Part shown: positions 1-9,209 of the stretch, one piece after another
Numbering within the stretch: the stretch's first letter is position 1
Layout: every line of letters starts with the position of its first letter
Assembly: GCF_014905615.1 (NCBI RefSeq)
Contig: NZ_AQGU01000017.1
Coordinates: 96,257 to 160,256 of the forward strand
DNA: 64,000 nucleotides
Reading direction: 5' to 3'
Source: Pseudoalteromonas aliena SW19
GTDB taxonomy: Bacteria; Pseudomonadota; Gammaproteobacteria; Enterobacterales; Alteromonadaceae
Made by a program: the position numbers and the translations under genes
Notes under the pieces: generated by a model
The model's database searches: none
What the model was told of the DNA's origin: nothing
The model's input: only the letters and a program-made list of their open reading frames with translations

Positions 1-27
1 CTGGTTCAAGTCCAGTATCACCCACCA
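1..27 (+). tRNA. tRNA-Val(UAC), 3' end only (cut by window edge)
   Basis: The T-arm 3' part and acceptor 3' strand ATCACCC followed by ACCA match the complete tRNA-Val copies downstream base for base. The 5' part lies outside the window, so the array starts further left. Confidence 0.85.
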
Positions 28-62
28 CTTTTTATTAAGTGTTCATATCTAAGATTCTTTAT

Positions 63-150
63 GGGGCGTTAGCTCAGTTAGAAAAAAGAGAGCATCACCG
101 CTATTTACAAGTAACGGCGAAGTTCACTGGTTAAAGTCCAGTACTATTTA
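63..150 (+). pseudogene. decayed tRNA-Val copy
   Basis: It keeps the D-arm start (TTAGCTCAGTTA) and most of the T-arm (ACTGGTTAAAGTCCAGT). The D loop has gained an A-run, the anticodon region is expanded and no longer forms a 5-bp stem, and the 3' end (ACTATTTA) cannot pair with GGGGCGT and lacks CCA. It is a dead relative of the neighbouring Val genes; a near-identical one sits about 355 bp downstream. Confidence 0.7.
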
Positions 151-179
151 TTTTAATAGTAGCGTTTTAATTTATATAT

Positions 180-255
180 GGGTGATTAGCTCAGTTGGGA
201 GAGCATCGCCCTTACAAGGCGAGGGTCACTGGTTCAAGTCCAGTATCACCCACCA
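180..255 (+). tRNA. tRNA-Val(UAC), type A acceptor
   Basis: A 76-nt cloverleaf with encoded CCA. The anticodon loop CTTACAA gives anticodon UAC (reads GUA). Acceptor strands GGGTGAT and ATCACCC pair perfectly. Confidence 0.95.
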
Positions 256-306
256 TATATAAAAGCTATTATCATATTATATAGTCGCGTTTTAAAATTG
301 TAATAT

Positions 307-382
307 GGGTCGTTAGCTCAGTTGGGAGAGCATCGCCCTTACAAGGCGAGGGTCACTGGTTCAAGTCCAGTACGACCCACCA
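307..382 (+). tRNA. tRNA-Val(UAC), type B acceptor
   Basis: Same body and UAC anticodon as the preceding copy, but with a compensated acceptor stem GGGTCGT/ACGACCC, fully paired. CCA is encoded. Confidence 0.95.
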
Positions 383-417
383 TTCTCAGAATGGTGCATA
401 TTACAAAAAATCTAAAT

Positions 418-503
418 GAGTGATTAGCTCAGTTAGAAAAAAGAGCATCACCGCTACTTGCAAGTAACGGCGAGGTTCACTGGTTAAAGTCCAGTACTAT
501 TTA
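418..503 (+). pseudogene. decayed tRNA-Val copy
   Basis: Near duplicate of the decayed copy at 63-150: same A-run in the D loop, same broken anticodon arm, no paired acceptor and no CCA. Confidence 0.7.
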
Positions 504-532
504 TTTTAATAGTAGCGTTTTAATTTATATGT

Positions 533-608
533 GGGTGATTAGCTCAGTTGGGAGAGCATCGCCCTTACAAGGCGAGGGTCACTGGTTCAAGTCCAGTATC
601 ACCCACCA
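533..608 (+). tRNA. tRNA-Val(UAC), type A acceptor
   Basis: Identical in sequence to the copy at 180-255; acceptor GGGTGAT/ATCACCC pairs perfectly, CCA encoded. It belongs to the second unit of a roughly 353-bp tandem duplication. Confidence 0.95.
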
Positions 609-657
609 CATATAAACCTATTATTGTTTTAATAGTCACGTTTTAAAGTTTTAATAT

Positions 658-733
658 GGGTCGTTAGCTCAGTTGGGAGAGCATCGCCCTTACAAGGCGA
701 GGGTCACTGGTTCAAGTCCAGTACGACCCACCA
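658..733 (+). tRNA. tRNA-Val(UAC), type B acceptor
   Basis: Acceptor GGGTCGT/ACGACCC pairs perfectly; UAC anticodon, CCA encoded. The 32-bp spacer that follows is the spacer amplified in the 108-bp repeats downstream. Confidence 0.95.
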
Positions 734-765
734 CTATTTCAGTGGTGTATATTAAAATGTAATTT

Positions 766-841
766 GGGTGATTAGCTCAGTTGGGAGAGCATCGCCCTTA
801 CAAGGCGAGGGTCACTGGTTCAAGTCCAGTACGACCCACCA
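766..841 (+). tRNA. tRNA-Val(UAC), chimeric acceptor stem
   Basis: The 5' acceptor strand is type A (GGGTGAT) and the 3' strand type B (ACGACCC), leaving a G5-G68 clash and an A6-C67 mismatch. All other arms are intact and CCA is encoded. Whether it is charged and processed normally cannot be seen from sequence. Confidence 0.85.
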
Positions 842-873
842 CTATTTCAGTGGTGTATATTAAAATGTAATTT

Positions 874-949
874 GGGTGATTAGCTCAGTTGGGAGAGCAT
901 CGCCCTTACAAGGCGAGGGTCACTGGTTCAAGTCCAGTACGACCCACCA
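874..949 (+). tRNA. tRNA-Val(UAC), chimeric acceptor stem
   Basis: Exact repeat of the chimera at 766-841: GGGTGAT against ACGACCC, two acceptor mismatches. Confidence 0.85.
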
Positions 950-981
950 CTATTTCAGTGGTGTATATTAAAATGTAATTT

Positions 982-1057
982 GGGTGATTAGCTCAGTTGG
1001 GAGAGCATCGCCCTTACAAGGCGAGGGTCACTGGTTCAAGTCCAGTACGACCCACCA
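982..1057 (+). tRNA. tRNA-Val(UAC), chimeric acceptor stem
   Basis: Third copy of the A/B chimera with two acceptor mismatches; UAC anticodon and CCA kept. Confidence 0.85.
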
Positions 1058-1089
1058 CTATTTCAGTGGTGTATATTAAAATGTAATTT

Positions 1090-1165
1090 GGGTGATTAGC
1101 TCAGTTGGGAGAGCATCGCCCTTACAAGGCGAGGGTCACTGGTTCAAGTCCAGTACGACCCACCA
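1090..1165 (+). tRNA. tRNA-Val(UAC), chimeric acceptor stem
   Basis: Fourth copy of the A/B chimera with two acceptor mismatches. Confidence 0.85.
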
Positions 1166-1197
1166 CTATTTCAGTGGTGTATATTAAAATGTAATTT

Positions 1198-1273
1198 GGG
1201 TGATTAGCTCAGTTGGGAGAGCATCGCCCTTACAAGGCGAGGGTCACTGGTTCAAGTCCAGTATCACCCACCA
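1198..1273 (+). tRNA. tRNA-Val(UAC), type A acceptor
   Basis: Last tRNA of the 108-bp series. Its 3' acceptor strand is ATCACCC, so GGGTGAT pairs fully. It marks the right recombination partner of the amplification. Confidence 0.95.
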
Positions 1274-1336
1274 AATTACATATTAAGTGTTTAATTCAAA
1301 TAAAAGCATTTAATAACAGGCGTACTTATTATATGT

Positions 1337-1412
1337 GGGTGATTAGCTCAGTTGGGAGAGCATCGCCCTTACAAGGCGAGGGTCACTGGTTCAAGTCCAG
1401 TATCACCCACCA
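1337..1412 (+). tRNA. tRNA-Val(UAC), type A acceptor
   Basis: Complete 76-nt copy with perfect acceptor pairing and encoded CCA; last intact gene of the array. Confidence 0.95.
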
Positions 1413-1502
1413 CATATAAACATTTATAAAAATTCTCCTTGTTAAAATCAATAAATACTCTTTTATAATCACTCTTAATTTTTACATTATAAAATTCTAT
1501 GT

Positions 1503-1594
1503 GGGTAATTATCTAAGCTGTAAAAAAAGAGCATCGCCACCATTCACAAATAATGGAGATGGTCACTAGTATCAAGCCAAGTAATCACCCACCA
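1503..1594 (+). pseudogene. decayed tRNA-Val copy
   Basis: Starts GGGTAATTATCT and ends AATCACCCACCA, so both termini are recognisable. The D-arm, anticodon arm (enlarged, CATTCACAAATAATG) and T-arm are destroyed by insertions and substitutions. Confidence 0.65.
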
Positions 1595-1688
1595 CATAGA
1601 AGCATTTCTAAAAATTCTCCTTGTTAAAATCAATAAATATTCTTTTATAAACAAACACTATGAATTTTTACAGTATAAAATTCTATGT

Positions 1689-1778
1689 GGGTAATTATCT
1701 AAGCTGTAAAAAAAGAGCATCGCCACCATTCACAAATAATGGAGATGGTCACTCGTGAAAGCTCTGTATCACTCACCA
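1689..1778 (+). pseudogene. decayed tRNA-Val copy
   Basis: Second copy of the element at 1503-1594, tandemly repeated at about 186 bp together with its AT-rich 5' flank. The T-arm is further mutated (ACTCGTGAAAGC). Confidence 0.65.
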
Positions 1779-2018
1779 CATAGATCATTAAAAATATTTT
1801 TATTAAACTCCCACAGATCCAACTTTAAATTTATAAATCTTTTTTAACTATACTAATTCGCTTAATTAAGTGCGCTATTTTGAGATAAGAAAGCATTGTC
1901 GATAACAATCCAAAATTTCACTACTTAATTATTCTCAGCAATTGTTTCTGCATGGACCTACTTTCTAATCCACCCAATCGCATAGCAGAAGTTTTTAGCT
2001 CTGTTATCGTCAGGTTTA

Positions 2019-2179
2019 ATACCAATCTGCTTATATATGGGGTCTATTTAACGTTAAGAAAATTACGCTAGAACTAGGCAAAAATTTTTGTATCTAGTTA
2101 TTCTAAATAAAAAATTTTTAACGACGTTATAGTGCAATTTAATTCGTTAAATTGATCAAAGATTTATGCAGTTTGGTAT
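2019..2179. repeat. 161-bp palindromic intergenic element (MITE-like)
   Basis: Ends are imperfect inverted repeats: ATACCAATCTGCTTATAT on the left and, read inward from the right, ATACCAAACTGCATAAAT. The interior is AT-rich with no ORF. It lies in the 620-bp gap between the tRNA array and the next gene; I see nothing else in that gap. Confidence 0.55.
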
Positions 2180-2400
2180 AAGCCCTCAAATTGATAAAAC
2201 ATTGATGCGGACCGGTATTAAGCTATTGCTTGCTTGATTAATTAGATCAAACCAATGCTATAAAAGTTAAATAACTGCCAAAGATAGACTCCCTACCCAA
2301 GATTCACATTAGCCATACAAATTAAGTTACAATTGTCAGCTTTATCAAAAGCACTTAAAGGTTATACTTAAATCATTAACGAATAATAAGGAATGAGGTT

Positions 2401-2643
2401 ATGTCTGGAACTACGATGGTTGTACTGATTGTACTGATTTCAGTTGGCTCAGGAGTACTTTATGATATGTATAAAAAGCATCTTGAGTTTAAGCATAAAA
2501 TGCAAAACAACAACAGCGATGCCCATAAACAACTAGCTGAAACAAACGCACAAGTGCTTGCATTAAAAGAGCGTGTACAAACACTTGAGGCCATTGTTAC
2601 TGATTCAAGCTTTAGCGTTAAAGATGAAATTAATAAGCTTTAA
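2401..2643 (+). CDS. small single-pass membrane protein, PspB-like
   Basis: 80 residues. Residues about 4-21 form one hydrophobic segment (VVLIVLISVGSGVLY), followed by a charged helix with coiled-coil character (about 25-66) ending in ALKERVQTLEAIVTD. This layout is that of PspB, the small inner-membrane partner of phage-shock regulators, whose C-terminus carries a comparable RIQALE-type stretch. No pspA, pspC or pspF is nearby, so the role is open. A purine-rich stretch (AAGGAATGAGG) precedes the ATG. It converges with the minus-strand gene that ends 4 bp downstream. Confidence 0.75.
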   Translation: MSGTTMVVLIVLISVGSGVLYDMYKKHLEFKHKMQNNNSDAHKQLAETNAQVLALKERVQTLEAIVTDSSFSVKDEINKL

Positions 2644-2647
2644 GTTG

Positions 2648-3721
2648 TTATAAATAATCAGGATATAAGTGCGCGTTTTCTGGCTGCTCTATGCCGTGAG
2701 CAGCTAAAAACCCGCCAATAGCTTGCCCGCAGCCTTGTGGTGCTCGCCCACTGTCTATTTCAAAATTTAATTGATTAGCGTGTTGCTTACCCATAGAGCA
2801 AAGCCCGACCGTACTTGGTGAGCGCATTGCAATACTTAGCTTACCAATTTGTGCTACTGCCACATTTTTACTAAAACGTGTAAATCCTTGGTATTTGAAT
2901 TGCTCGCTGACATAATCATTACTCGTATTTACTAAAGCAGAAATAAAACCATGTAAAAAGCTGTTAGCTGATGCATCGCTTGTTAAAAAAGCCAACGTTT
3001 TGTTATTAAACTCACTTAATTGGCAATTACTGCATTGCAACTCAACAGTGAACAAGTGCTGTTCGGCTGTAATTGCTTGATGACTTTTAAGCTCAATGGC
3101 TGCATCCGCAAATACAACACGCTTAATAATATTATTAATACTGACTTCATTGCTGTTTGCAATAACTAACTCAGGGTTTTGCGCCATTACCGGTAAGTCG
3201 TGATGATTATTAAAAGGCGTGCTTATTGAACCATCTTGAATAAGCTGAAATAGCTCTCGTACTTCGTGTTCACGTGCTATTTTTAGTGCTAAAAATGCAG
3301 TTTGAATAAGCTCAGAAGTCGGTAAGTTTTCTTCTACAATCCAGCGTCTACCAAATAAAAGTTTTTTGGCTTTACTTTCGCTATGAGAATCATTTTTTTG
3401 ATAATTGTCAGGGCTGAGAACAGCTACTTGCAGATAAATTTCTTCACCTTTTTGTGCAGCAAGCACTCTAAAATGAGCTGAAAACTCAATACTCTCGAGC
3501 ACTTTATTCACGCTATTTAACGTATGTTTGTAGCGTAAAAAATGCTGGGGAACTACCCAGCTATTATTAGCTAATTGCACAAGCGGTGCGTAAGAGATTG
3601 GCTGCTCATAGCTGTGTTGCCATTTTTGTTCGTTACTAAATAACGTATTAAGGTGACTATTTTTATCTGACATAAATAAACCAAATAAACCTGCACTAGG
3701 CAAGATATTAACTGTAACCAT
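2648..3721 (-). CDS. hypothetical protein, family not recognised
   Basis: 357 residues, soluble, no signal peptide or membrane segment. I do not recognise the family. Visible landmarks are a basic-aromatic stretch FGRRWIVEENLPTSE followed by a helix TAFLALKIAREHEVRELFQ (around residues 120-165), which looks like a conserved core, and a C-terminus rich in small residues (GRAPQGCGQAIGGFLAAHG). The start is uncertain: Met17 (3,673) is an alternative because the first 16 residues are hydrophobic and neither site has a strong ribosome-binding site. It is separated by 55 bp from the methyltransferase gene upstream and may be read from the same transcript. Confidence 0.65.
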   Translation of the reverse strand: MVTVNILPSAGLFGLFMSDKNSHLNTLFSNEQKWQHSYEQPISYAPLVQLANNSWVVPQHFLRYKHTLNSVNKVLESIEFSAHFRVLAAQKGEEIYLQVAVLSPDNYQKNDSHSESKAKKLLFGRRWIVEENLPTSELIQTAFLALKIAREHEVRELFQLIQDGSISTPFNNHHDLPVMAQNPELVIANSNEVSINNIIKRVVFADAAIELKSHQAITAEQHLFTVELQCSNCQLSEFNNKTLAFLTSDASANSFLHGFISALVNTSNDYVSEQFKYQGFTRFSKNVAVAQIGKLSIAMRSPSTVGLCSMGKQHANQLNFEIDSGRAPQGCGQAIGGFLAAHGIEQPENAHLYPDYL

Positions 3722-3776
3722 ATTACGTCTTCAATGTCGTAATTAGATCACACGTGCGCCTCAATTTTAGGCTTTT

Positions 3777-4457
3777 TTAACTATCGATGAGTCCTTGATA
3801 GTCTGTTATAACTTTTTGATAGTAAAGAGCATCTTTATTAAGCATTTTAGTATAATGATTTAGCAACTGCTGCTTGTAGGCTTTATGCACTGCGTTATCA
3901 TATTGCCACATCATATCACCCGTTTTGCTAAGTGTAGTGTTGCTATTAAAACTAACTTCAATTACTTCGTAAAAACGCTTGTTATCTACAATTATTTGCT
4001 CGCTAAGCAAGCCTAACCCTAATAAATCAAGACCCGTTCTTAATGTATAAGTATGCTGTACCGGGCATAAAATAAAACGTACATTTTGTATTATGTGCAT
4101 ACTATTATTAGCCACTACTTGCTGCATAAGCTTTAGCAGTAACTCACCACCGACACCTGCAATAACAACAACTTGCTTAGTATCACTGGTTAATTTGATA
4201 GTACCTACATCTTTGCACAACACTTGCCATTGATCGTTGTTTGAATGCATGCTTTGAGCACTACTTACTCTTAAAAGTAGTAACTCTAAATTTGCCATTA
4301 AATCAGGCACTATATCAACAAAAACGACTTTATTAGCTGCGTTTCGTTTTAGTAGCGCTAAGCCCAAATAACCATGATCGCAACAGCAATCCCAAATTAT
4401 ATCTTCAGGTTCGGTAATTAACGCATCTATAGTCGCTAAACGTTTGCTCAGTTTCAT
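3777..4457 (-). CDS. TrmK-like tRNA (adenine-N1) methyltransferase family protein
   Basis: 226 residues. The N-terminus KLSKRLATIDALI, the SAM-binding loop DCCCDHGYLGLALL (about residues 24-37) and the segment VVVIAGVGGELLLKLMQ (about 96-112) match the layout of the COG2384/TrmK family, which methylates A22 of tRNA in Firmicutes. Activity of gammaproteobacterial members is less certain. The gene starts 1 bp after the stop codon of the preceding methyltransferase, so the two are co-translated in the uvrB operon. Confidence 0.75.
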   Translation of the reverse strand: MKLSKRLATIDALITEPEDIIWDCCCDHGYLGLALLKRNAANKVVFVDIVPDLMANLELLLLRVSSAQSMHSNNDQWQVLCKDVGTIKLTSDTKQVVVIAGVGGELLLKLMQQVVANNSMHIIQNVRFILCPVQHTYTLRTGLDLLGLGLLSEQIIVDNKRFYEVIEVSFNSNTTLSKTGDMMWQYDNAVHKAYKQQLLNHYTKMLNKDALYYQKVITDYQGLIDS

Positions 4458-5396
4458 TTAAGCAGGTGTTTGTGACGTTTTATAGACAAGCGCCTTTAAA
4501 CTTCTGTCGCTGTCCACTTCAATAAAGCGTGCTGTAGGTGATAAACGTTCAACAAACTCAATAGCGCCTTGCGTATGCTCTGTAATAAGTGCTTTAAATG
4601 CGTCCTCGCTCAGCTCTGGGCTATTAGCGCAAAGTAGCAGCTTTGTTGTATCACTTAGTAACTCTGGTAGCCTGCGTAACACTTTTTGATAGTCTTTCGT
4701 TAAAATAAAACTCCCCTTTTGAAAACTTGGCGGATCAACAATAATTAAGTCAAACGGGGCTGCTTTTTTTAATTTTCCAAACGACTTTAAAATATCATGT
4801 GGTAAAAAACTGACGCCTTTGTCAAAACCATTTAATTGATGGTTTTGCTTACCAACCTTAAGTACGCCTTTACTCATGTCCATATTCATTACATGGTCTG
4901 CACCACCTTGCATGGCCGCCAAAGAAAACCCACACGTATACGAAAATAAGTTAAGTACTTTGCCGTGCTTACTGTTCGCCATTACAAATTCACGGCCACT
5001 GCGCATATCGGGAAATATTCCGGTATTTTGACGGCTTTGTAAATCCACTAAAAAACGAATGCCGTTTTCGGTTACAACATGTTGGCTCGGCAATTGCCCG
5101 TAAACCACGGTGTTTTGGCTTTGCACGCCAGCACGTTGCTGATAAACAAGTGACGTAATAAGCTCTGGCTGGTTTTTTTGCGCCCATTGCCACACAGCAT
5201 CAGTGAGCTCACTTAGTGTTTGCTCATCAATTTCGTCGTACGAGACCAAAAATAAACTGGGCGGATAAAAGTCTAAATTAATGTGGCTTAGCGCTTCGAC
5301 GCTGTGGCCTCGCCCATGAAAAACACGACATAGTTCATTTTTTAAAATTGGCGCGTCTTCAAGCGCAGTAATAATAGGTGTAAAGTTTGCTGTCAT
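4458..5396 (-). CDS. class I SAM-dependent methyltransferase, RlmI/RlmK C-terminal-like
   Basis: 312 residues. Features in order are an N-terminal substrate-recognition part, then IFPDMRSGREFV, the SAM-binding loop VLNLFSYTCGFSLAA (about residues 149-163), an acidic strand MNMDMS and the catalytic-type motif DLIIVDPPSF. This is the layout of COG1092 rRNA cytosine-5 methyltransferases (RlmI-like), though the usual N-terminal PUA domain is absent, so the substrate is unknown. It starts 2 bp downstream of uvrB and abuts the TrmK-like gene. Confidence 0.8.
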   Translation of the reverse strand: MTANFTPIITALEDAPILKNELCRVFHGRGHSVEALSHINLDFYPPSLFLVSYDEIDEQTLSELTDAVWQWAQKNQPELITSLVYQQRAGVQSQNTVVYGQLPSQHVVTENGIRFLVDLQSRQNTGIFPDMRSGREFVMANSKHGKVLNLFSYTCGFSLAAMQGGADHVMNMDMSKGVLKVGKQNHQLNGFDKGVSFLPHDILKSFGKLKKAAPFDLIIVDPPSFQKGSFILTKDYQKVLRRLPELLSDTTKLLLCANSPELSEDAFKALITEHTQGAIEFVERLSPTARFIEVDSDRSLKALVYKTSQTPA

Positions 5397-5398
5397 TG

Positions 5399-7393
5399 TT
5401 AATTAATCAACTGTTGTTGTAGTTCATGTATTTCGTCGCGAACGGAGCCCGCTTTTTCAAATTCTAAATCGCTTGCGTATGCATGCATTTTGGTTTCAAG
5501 CTGCTTAATTTGTACTGAAATTTCTTTCGCACTAAGTACCTTTTTAGAGTCTTTACGAACAAGTCTAAGGTTATCTTTAGGCCCAGCGTCTTCGCCTATG
5601 TCCATCGCATCAAGAATCTTTTTGGCTAACGAATGCGGTTCAATACCGTGTTCAATATTATAAGCATGCTGAATTTCGCGTCTGCGCGCTGTTTCGTCCA
5701 TGGCCTTAGCCATCGATTTTGTAATTTTATCACCGTATAAAATTGCGCGACCATCTAAGTGACGAGCAGCACGACCAATGGTTTGAATAATTGAACGTGC
5801 AGAGCGTAAAAAGCCTTCTTTGTCTGCATCAAGTATCGCTACTAGCGCCACTTCTGGCATATCCAGGCCCTCTCGAAGTAAGTTAATACCCACCAACACA
5901 TCAAAGACTCCCGCACGTAAATCGCGAATAATTTCGACTCGTTCAACTGTATCTATGTCAGAATGCAAGTAACGTACTTTTACACCATGCTCACTTAAAT
6001 AGTCGGTTAAATCCTCCGACATACGCTTGGTTAATGTGGTGACCAGTACCCGCTCGCCCTTCTCCACACTTTTATAAATTTCTGATAGGAGGTCATCAAC
6101 CTGATCCCCCACTGGGCGTACTTCTATGAGTGGATCAAGCAAACCTGTAGGTCGAATTACTTGCTCTGCTATTTCACCTACGCAGCGCTCTAATTCAAAG
6201 TCGCCTGGCGTTGCCGATACATAAATAGTTTGCGGTGCTATGGCTTCAAACTCTTCAAAACGTAGCGGTCTGTTATCCATTGCTGAGGGCATTCTAAAAC
6301 CATATTCAACAAGATTTTCTTTACGGCTTCTGTCGCCTTTATACATAGCGCCAATTTGCGATACGGTTACGTGCGATTCATCAATAATCATTAATGCGTC
6401 GTCTGGTAAGTAATCAAGTAATGTTGGCGGCGGATCGCCAGGCGTACGACCTGATAAATAACGGCTGTAGTTTTCTATCCCAGAGCAATAACCTAGCTCC
6501 CGCATCATTTCTATATCATATTGCGTACGCTGTGTTACGCGTTGCTCTTCTACTAATTTATTGGCACTGAGTAACTGGGCTCGTCGCTCTTTGAGTTCTT
6601 CTTGTATTTTATCGATAGCACCGAGTATTTTTTCACGCGGGGTAACATAGTGTGTTTTTGGATAAATAGTGGTGCGTATTATATGCTTTTCGACGGCGCC
6701 AGTAAGCGGGTCAAAAATACTCAAGCGCTCTATTTCATCATCAAACATTTCTACGCGAATTGCGAAGGTGCTAGATTCTGCCGGAAATATATCAACCACT
6801 TCACCGCGTACACGGTAAGTACCACGGCTAAAATCTATGTCGTTGCGGGTATATTGTATTTCGGCAAGACGGCGCAGCATGTCGCGTTGATCTACTTTTT
6901 CGCCCACTTTTAAAAGCAGCATCATTTTCATGTATGACTTAGGGTCACCCAAACCATAAATAGCCGATACTGATGCCACAATAATGGTGTCGCGGCGCTC
7001 AAGCAGTGCTTTGGTGGCACTTAAACGCATTTGCTCGATGTGTTCGTTAATAGACGCGTCTTTTTCGATGAATGTATCGCTTGACACAACATACGCTTCT
7101 GGTTGGTAGTAATCGTAATACGATACAAAATATTCAACGGCGTTTTTAGGAAAAAATTCTTTCATCTCACCGTATAACTGTGCGGCTAGTGTTTTATTAT
7201 GCGCCATTATTATTGTCGGACGATTTAAGTCGTTAATAATATTAGCCATAGTAAAGGTTTTACCTGTACCTGTAGCACCGAGTAAAGTTTGGTGCGCAAG
7301 TCCAGCTTCTAATCCCTCGCACAGCTGTTTAATAGCCGTGGGCTGATCGCCCGCTGGCTTAAAGTGTGATTTTAGTTGAAAATGATCGCTCAA
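5399..7393 (-). CDS. uvrB: UvrABC excinuclease subunit B
   Basis: 664 residues, colinear with E. coli UvrB (673). It has the Walker A loop GATGTGKT, the beta-hairpin region [11 protein letters not shown], the helicase motif DESHVT, the region [12 protein letters not shown] (motif VI) and the C-terminal UVR motif (about residues 625-660) that contacts UvrC. It loads on damaged DNA with UvrA and positions UvrC for dual incision. The start codon is TTG, overlapping the TGA of the upstream MATE gene (TTGA), chosen because [21 protein letters not shown] aligns with the E. coli N-terminus. The overlap implies translational coupling. Confidence 0.97.
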   Translation of the reverse strand: MSDHFQLKSHFKPAGDQPTAIKQLCEGLEAGLAHQTLLGATGTGKTFTMANIINDLNRPTIIMAHNKTLAAQLYGEMKEFFPKNAVEYFVSYYDYYQPEAYVVSSDTFIEKDASINEHIEQMRLSATKALLERRDTIIVASVSAIYGLGDPKSYMKMMLLLKVGEKVDQRDMLRRLAEIQYTRNDIDFSRGTYRVRGEVVDIFPAESSTFAIRVEMFDDEIERLSIFDPLTGAVEKHIIRTTIYPKTHYVTPREKILGAIDKIQEELKERRAQLLSANKLVEEQRVTQRTQYDIEMMRELGYCSGIENYSRYLSGRTPGDPPPTLLDYLPDDALMIIDESHVTVSQIGAMYKGDRSRKENLVEYGFRMPSAMDNRPLRFEEFEAIAPQTIYVSATPGDFELERCVGEIAEQVIRPTGLLDPLIEVRPVGDQVDDLLSEIYKSVEKGERVLVTTLTKRMSEDLTDYLSEHGVKVRYLHSDIDTVERVEIIRDLRAGVFDVLVGINLLREGLDMPEVALVAILDADKEGFLRSARSIIQTIGRAARHLDGRAILYGDKITKSMAKAMDETARRREIQHAYNIEHGIEPHSLAKKILDAMDIGEDAGPKDNLRLVRKDSKKVLSAKEISVQIKQLETKMHAYASDLEFEKAGSVRDEIHELQQQLIN

Positions 7394-8769
7394 TTAGTGC
7401 ACTCCTTTAACGATTGACGGCTCAAAGCTTCAAGCTCTTTTACAAACCACTTATAAGATACTAATGCGGTAAATAAATTACCCAACGCGGCACCAATAAA
7501 TAGGCCAGTTAAACCAGCAAGTTCATTGCCTATATAAGCAAATGGTAAGTAGAAAACAAATAAACGAATAGCACTTAAAAATAATGCATTCATTGGTTTG
7601 TGTAATGCATTAAACGAAGAATTAGATAATATGATCACTCCTTGCAAGCCATAGCTTAATGGAATGGTATAGATAAAGAGTTTTATAACATCTATAACCG
7701 CTTGCTCTTTACCAAACATTTGGCTAATAAAGCCAGAAAGGGCAATTAAGATAATATAAATGACGAATTGCCAAATCATTACAAACTTTAAAGTACCAAT
7801 GTAGGCCTCTTTTACTCTGCATAACTTACCTGCCCCAAAGTTCTGACTCACAAACGGCGGGAGTGTCATCGACAAAGCAAGTACAAGGATACTGGCTATA
7901 GACTCAATCCTGCTGCCAACACCAAATGCAGCAACGGCTTCTGGACCATGATGAGCAACCATAGCAGTCATTACAGCCATTGCAACTGGAGTCAACATGT
8001 TTGCCCCTGCGGCAGGTAAACCTATTTTTAACATTTTACGAATAGCGCCGATCACTGTTTGAGAACCTGCTTTTAAACTCAACAATCGTTTTTTTACTAT
8101 CAGTACATATAAAATAATAACGACTGCAACCCCCCATGCAATTACACTCGCAATGGCCGCGCCTTGGATACCCATTGCTGGAATAGGCCCAAATCCAAAA
8201 ATAAGAAGGGGATCGAGTACTGCGTTTATAAGCCCTGCTCCGCCCATCACAATACTTGGCGTTTTAGTATCGCCACTGGCACGTAATACCGAATTACCAA
8301 TCATTGGCGTAATTAAAAATACACTACCAATAAACCACACATTCATGTATTCATGTATCAAAGGAAGTACTTGCTGGCCTGCGCCTAATAACGTAAAAAT
8401 GGGATCGATTAGCAAATACCCAATAAACGATAAAATAAGCACTAAAACAAACGCCACTAGTATAGAAATACTTGCATCAAAGCGCGCTTCATCTATTTTA
8501 TTACTGCCAAGCGCTTTACCGATTACCGCAGAGGTGCCTATCCCTAATCCAATTGCCAAACTAATAACCGTAAACGTAACAGGAAACGTAAAGCTCACGG
8601 CAGCAAGTGGGTCTGTACCTAATAAACTAATAAAGAATGTATCAACAATATTAAACATCATCAAAGTGATCATGCCAAAAATCATCGGAATGGTCATTTT
8701 TTTAAGTGTTGCAGGAATTGGATCATTTAGTAAATCAGGGCGAGTCTGAGTTTTTGAAATTGCGCGCAT
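7390..8769 (-). CDS. MATE family multidrug/Na+ antiporter
   Basis: 459 residues with about 12 hydrophobic segments in two similar halves. The first half has [22 protein letters not shown], the second [21 protein letters not shown]. These are hallmarks of MATE exporters, which expel cationic drugs in exchange for Na+ or H+. Substrate cannot be read from sequence. It is the first gene of the minus-strand operon that continues into uvrB through a start/stop overlap. Pairing of an efflux pump with a DNA-repair gene suggests shared expression only, not shared function. Confidence 0.9.
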   Translation of the reverse strand: MRAISKTQTRPDLLNDPIPATLKKMTIPMIFGMITLMMFNIVDTFFISLLGTDPLAAVSFTFPVTFTVISLAIGLGIGTSAVIGKALGSNKIDEARFDASISILVAFVLVLILSFIGYLLIDPIFTLLGAGQQVLPLIHEYMNVWFIGSVFLITPMIGNSVLRASGDTKTPSIVMGGAGLINAVLDPLLIFGFGPIPAMGIQGAAIASVIAWGVAVVIILYVLIVKKRLLSLKAGSQTVIGAIRKMLKIGLPAAGANMLTPVAMAVMTAMVAHHGPEAVAAFGVGSRIESIASILVLALSMTLPPFVSQNFGAGKLCRVKEAYIGTLKFVMIWQFVIYIILIALSGFISQMFGKEQAVIDVIKLFIYTIPLSYGLQGVIILSNSSFNALHKPMNALFLSAIRLFVFYLPFAYIGNELAGLTGLFIGAALGNLFTALVSYKWFVKELEALSRQSLKECTN

Positions 8770-9180
8770 GGTATAAATTAGCCTCTTTTACTGAGCTGAT
8801 CATTTTAAAGCATCAAGGCAATTCAAGCCACGGATTTATCAATAGATTTGTAGTAGCCGCTTAAGTAAGGATTTTAAAAAAGAGTTAATGTGGATTTTTA
8901 CGTATTTTTGTTAAAATAGAGCCTTAACAGCCTAAAAAACAATTAAAACACATTTTCGTTACTTTTATTACAAACAGCCACTTATTACTGATGCTTTTTC
9001 GCACAAAGCAATGCTTTGATTTATCGTGACGAATAATTTCTTTCATCAGGTTCCCTGATACAAACCAAAAAGATTAACCTATTGTTTTTTATAGATATAA
9101 AAATAATGATTTAAAAGCTTGAAATCGGTGTAGCACCCTACAGCTCTAGTGCCGCTAATGTTCTTCAGGTTTCATAAACA

Positions 9181-9209
9181 GAGTTATCCACAGAAACCGT
9201 GGATAACTC
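9181..9209. promoter_or_regulatory. inverted pair of DnaA-box-like sequences
   Basis: GAGTTATCCAC and GTGGATAACTC form a perfect 11-bp inverted repeat around a 7-nt loop. The left arm contains TTATCCACA, the consensus DnaA box; the right arm reads TTATCCACG on the other strand, one mismatch. Binding by DnaA is inferred from the match only. Confidence 0.5.

Larger units (their letters stand above)
734..1273 (+). repeat. five tandem 108-bp units (32-bp spacer plus 76-bp tRNA-Val)
   Basis: Units start at 734, 842, 950, 1058 and 1166. Each has the same spacer (CTATTTCAGTGGTG...) followed by a tRNA-Val. The first four tRNAs end in the type B acceptor strand and the last in type A. This is the pattern expected from unequal crossing-over inside the identical tRNA bodies. 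Confidence 0.9.

Noticed and set aside
1213..1419. Open frame of 68 codons on the plus strand across two tRNA-Val genes
   Set aside because: It is made of tRNA sequence (typical translated-tRNA peptide SSVGRASPLQG...) and has no coding support.
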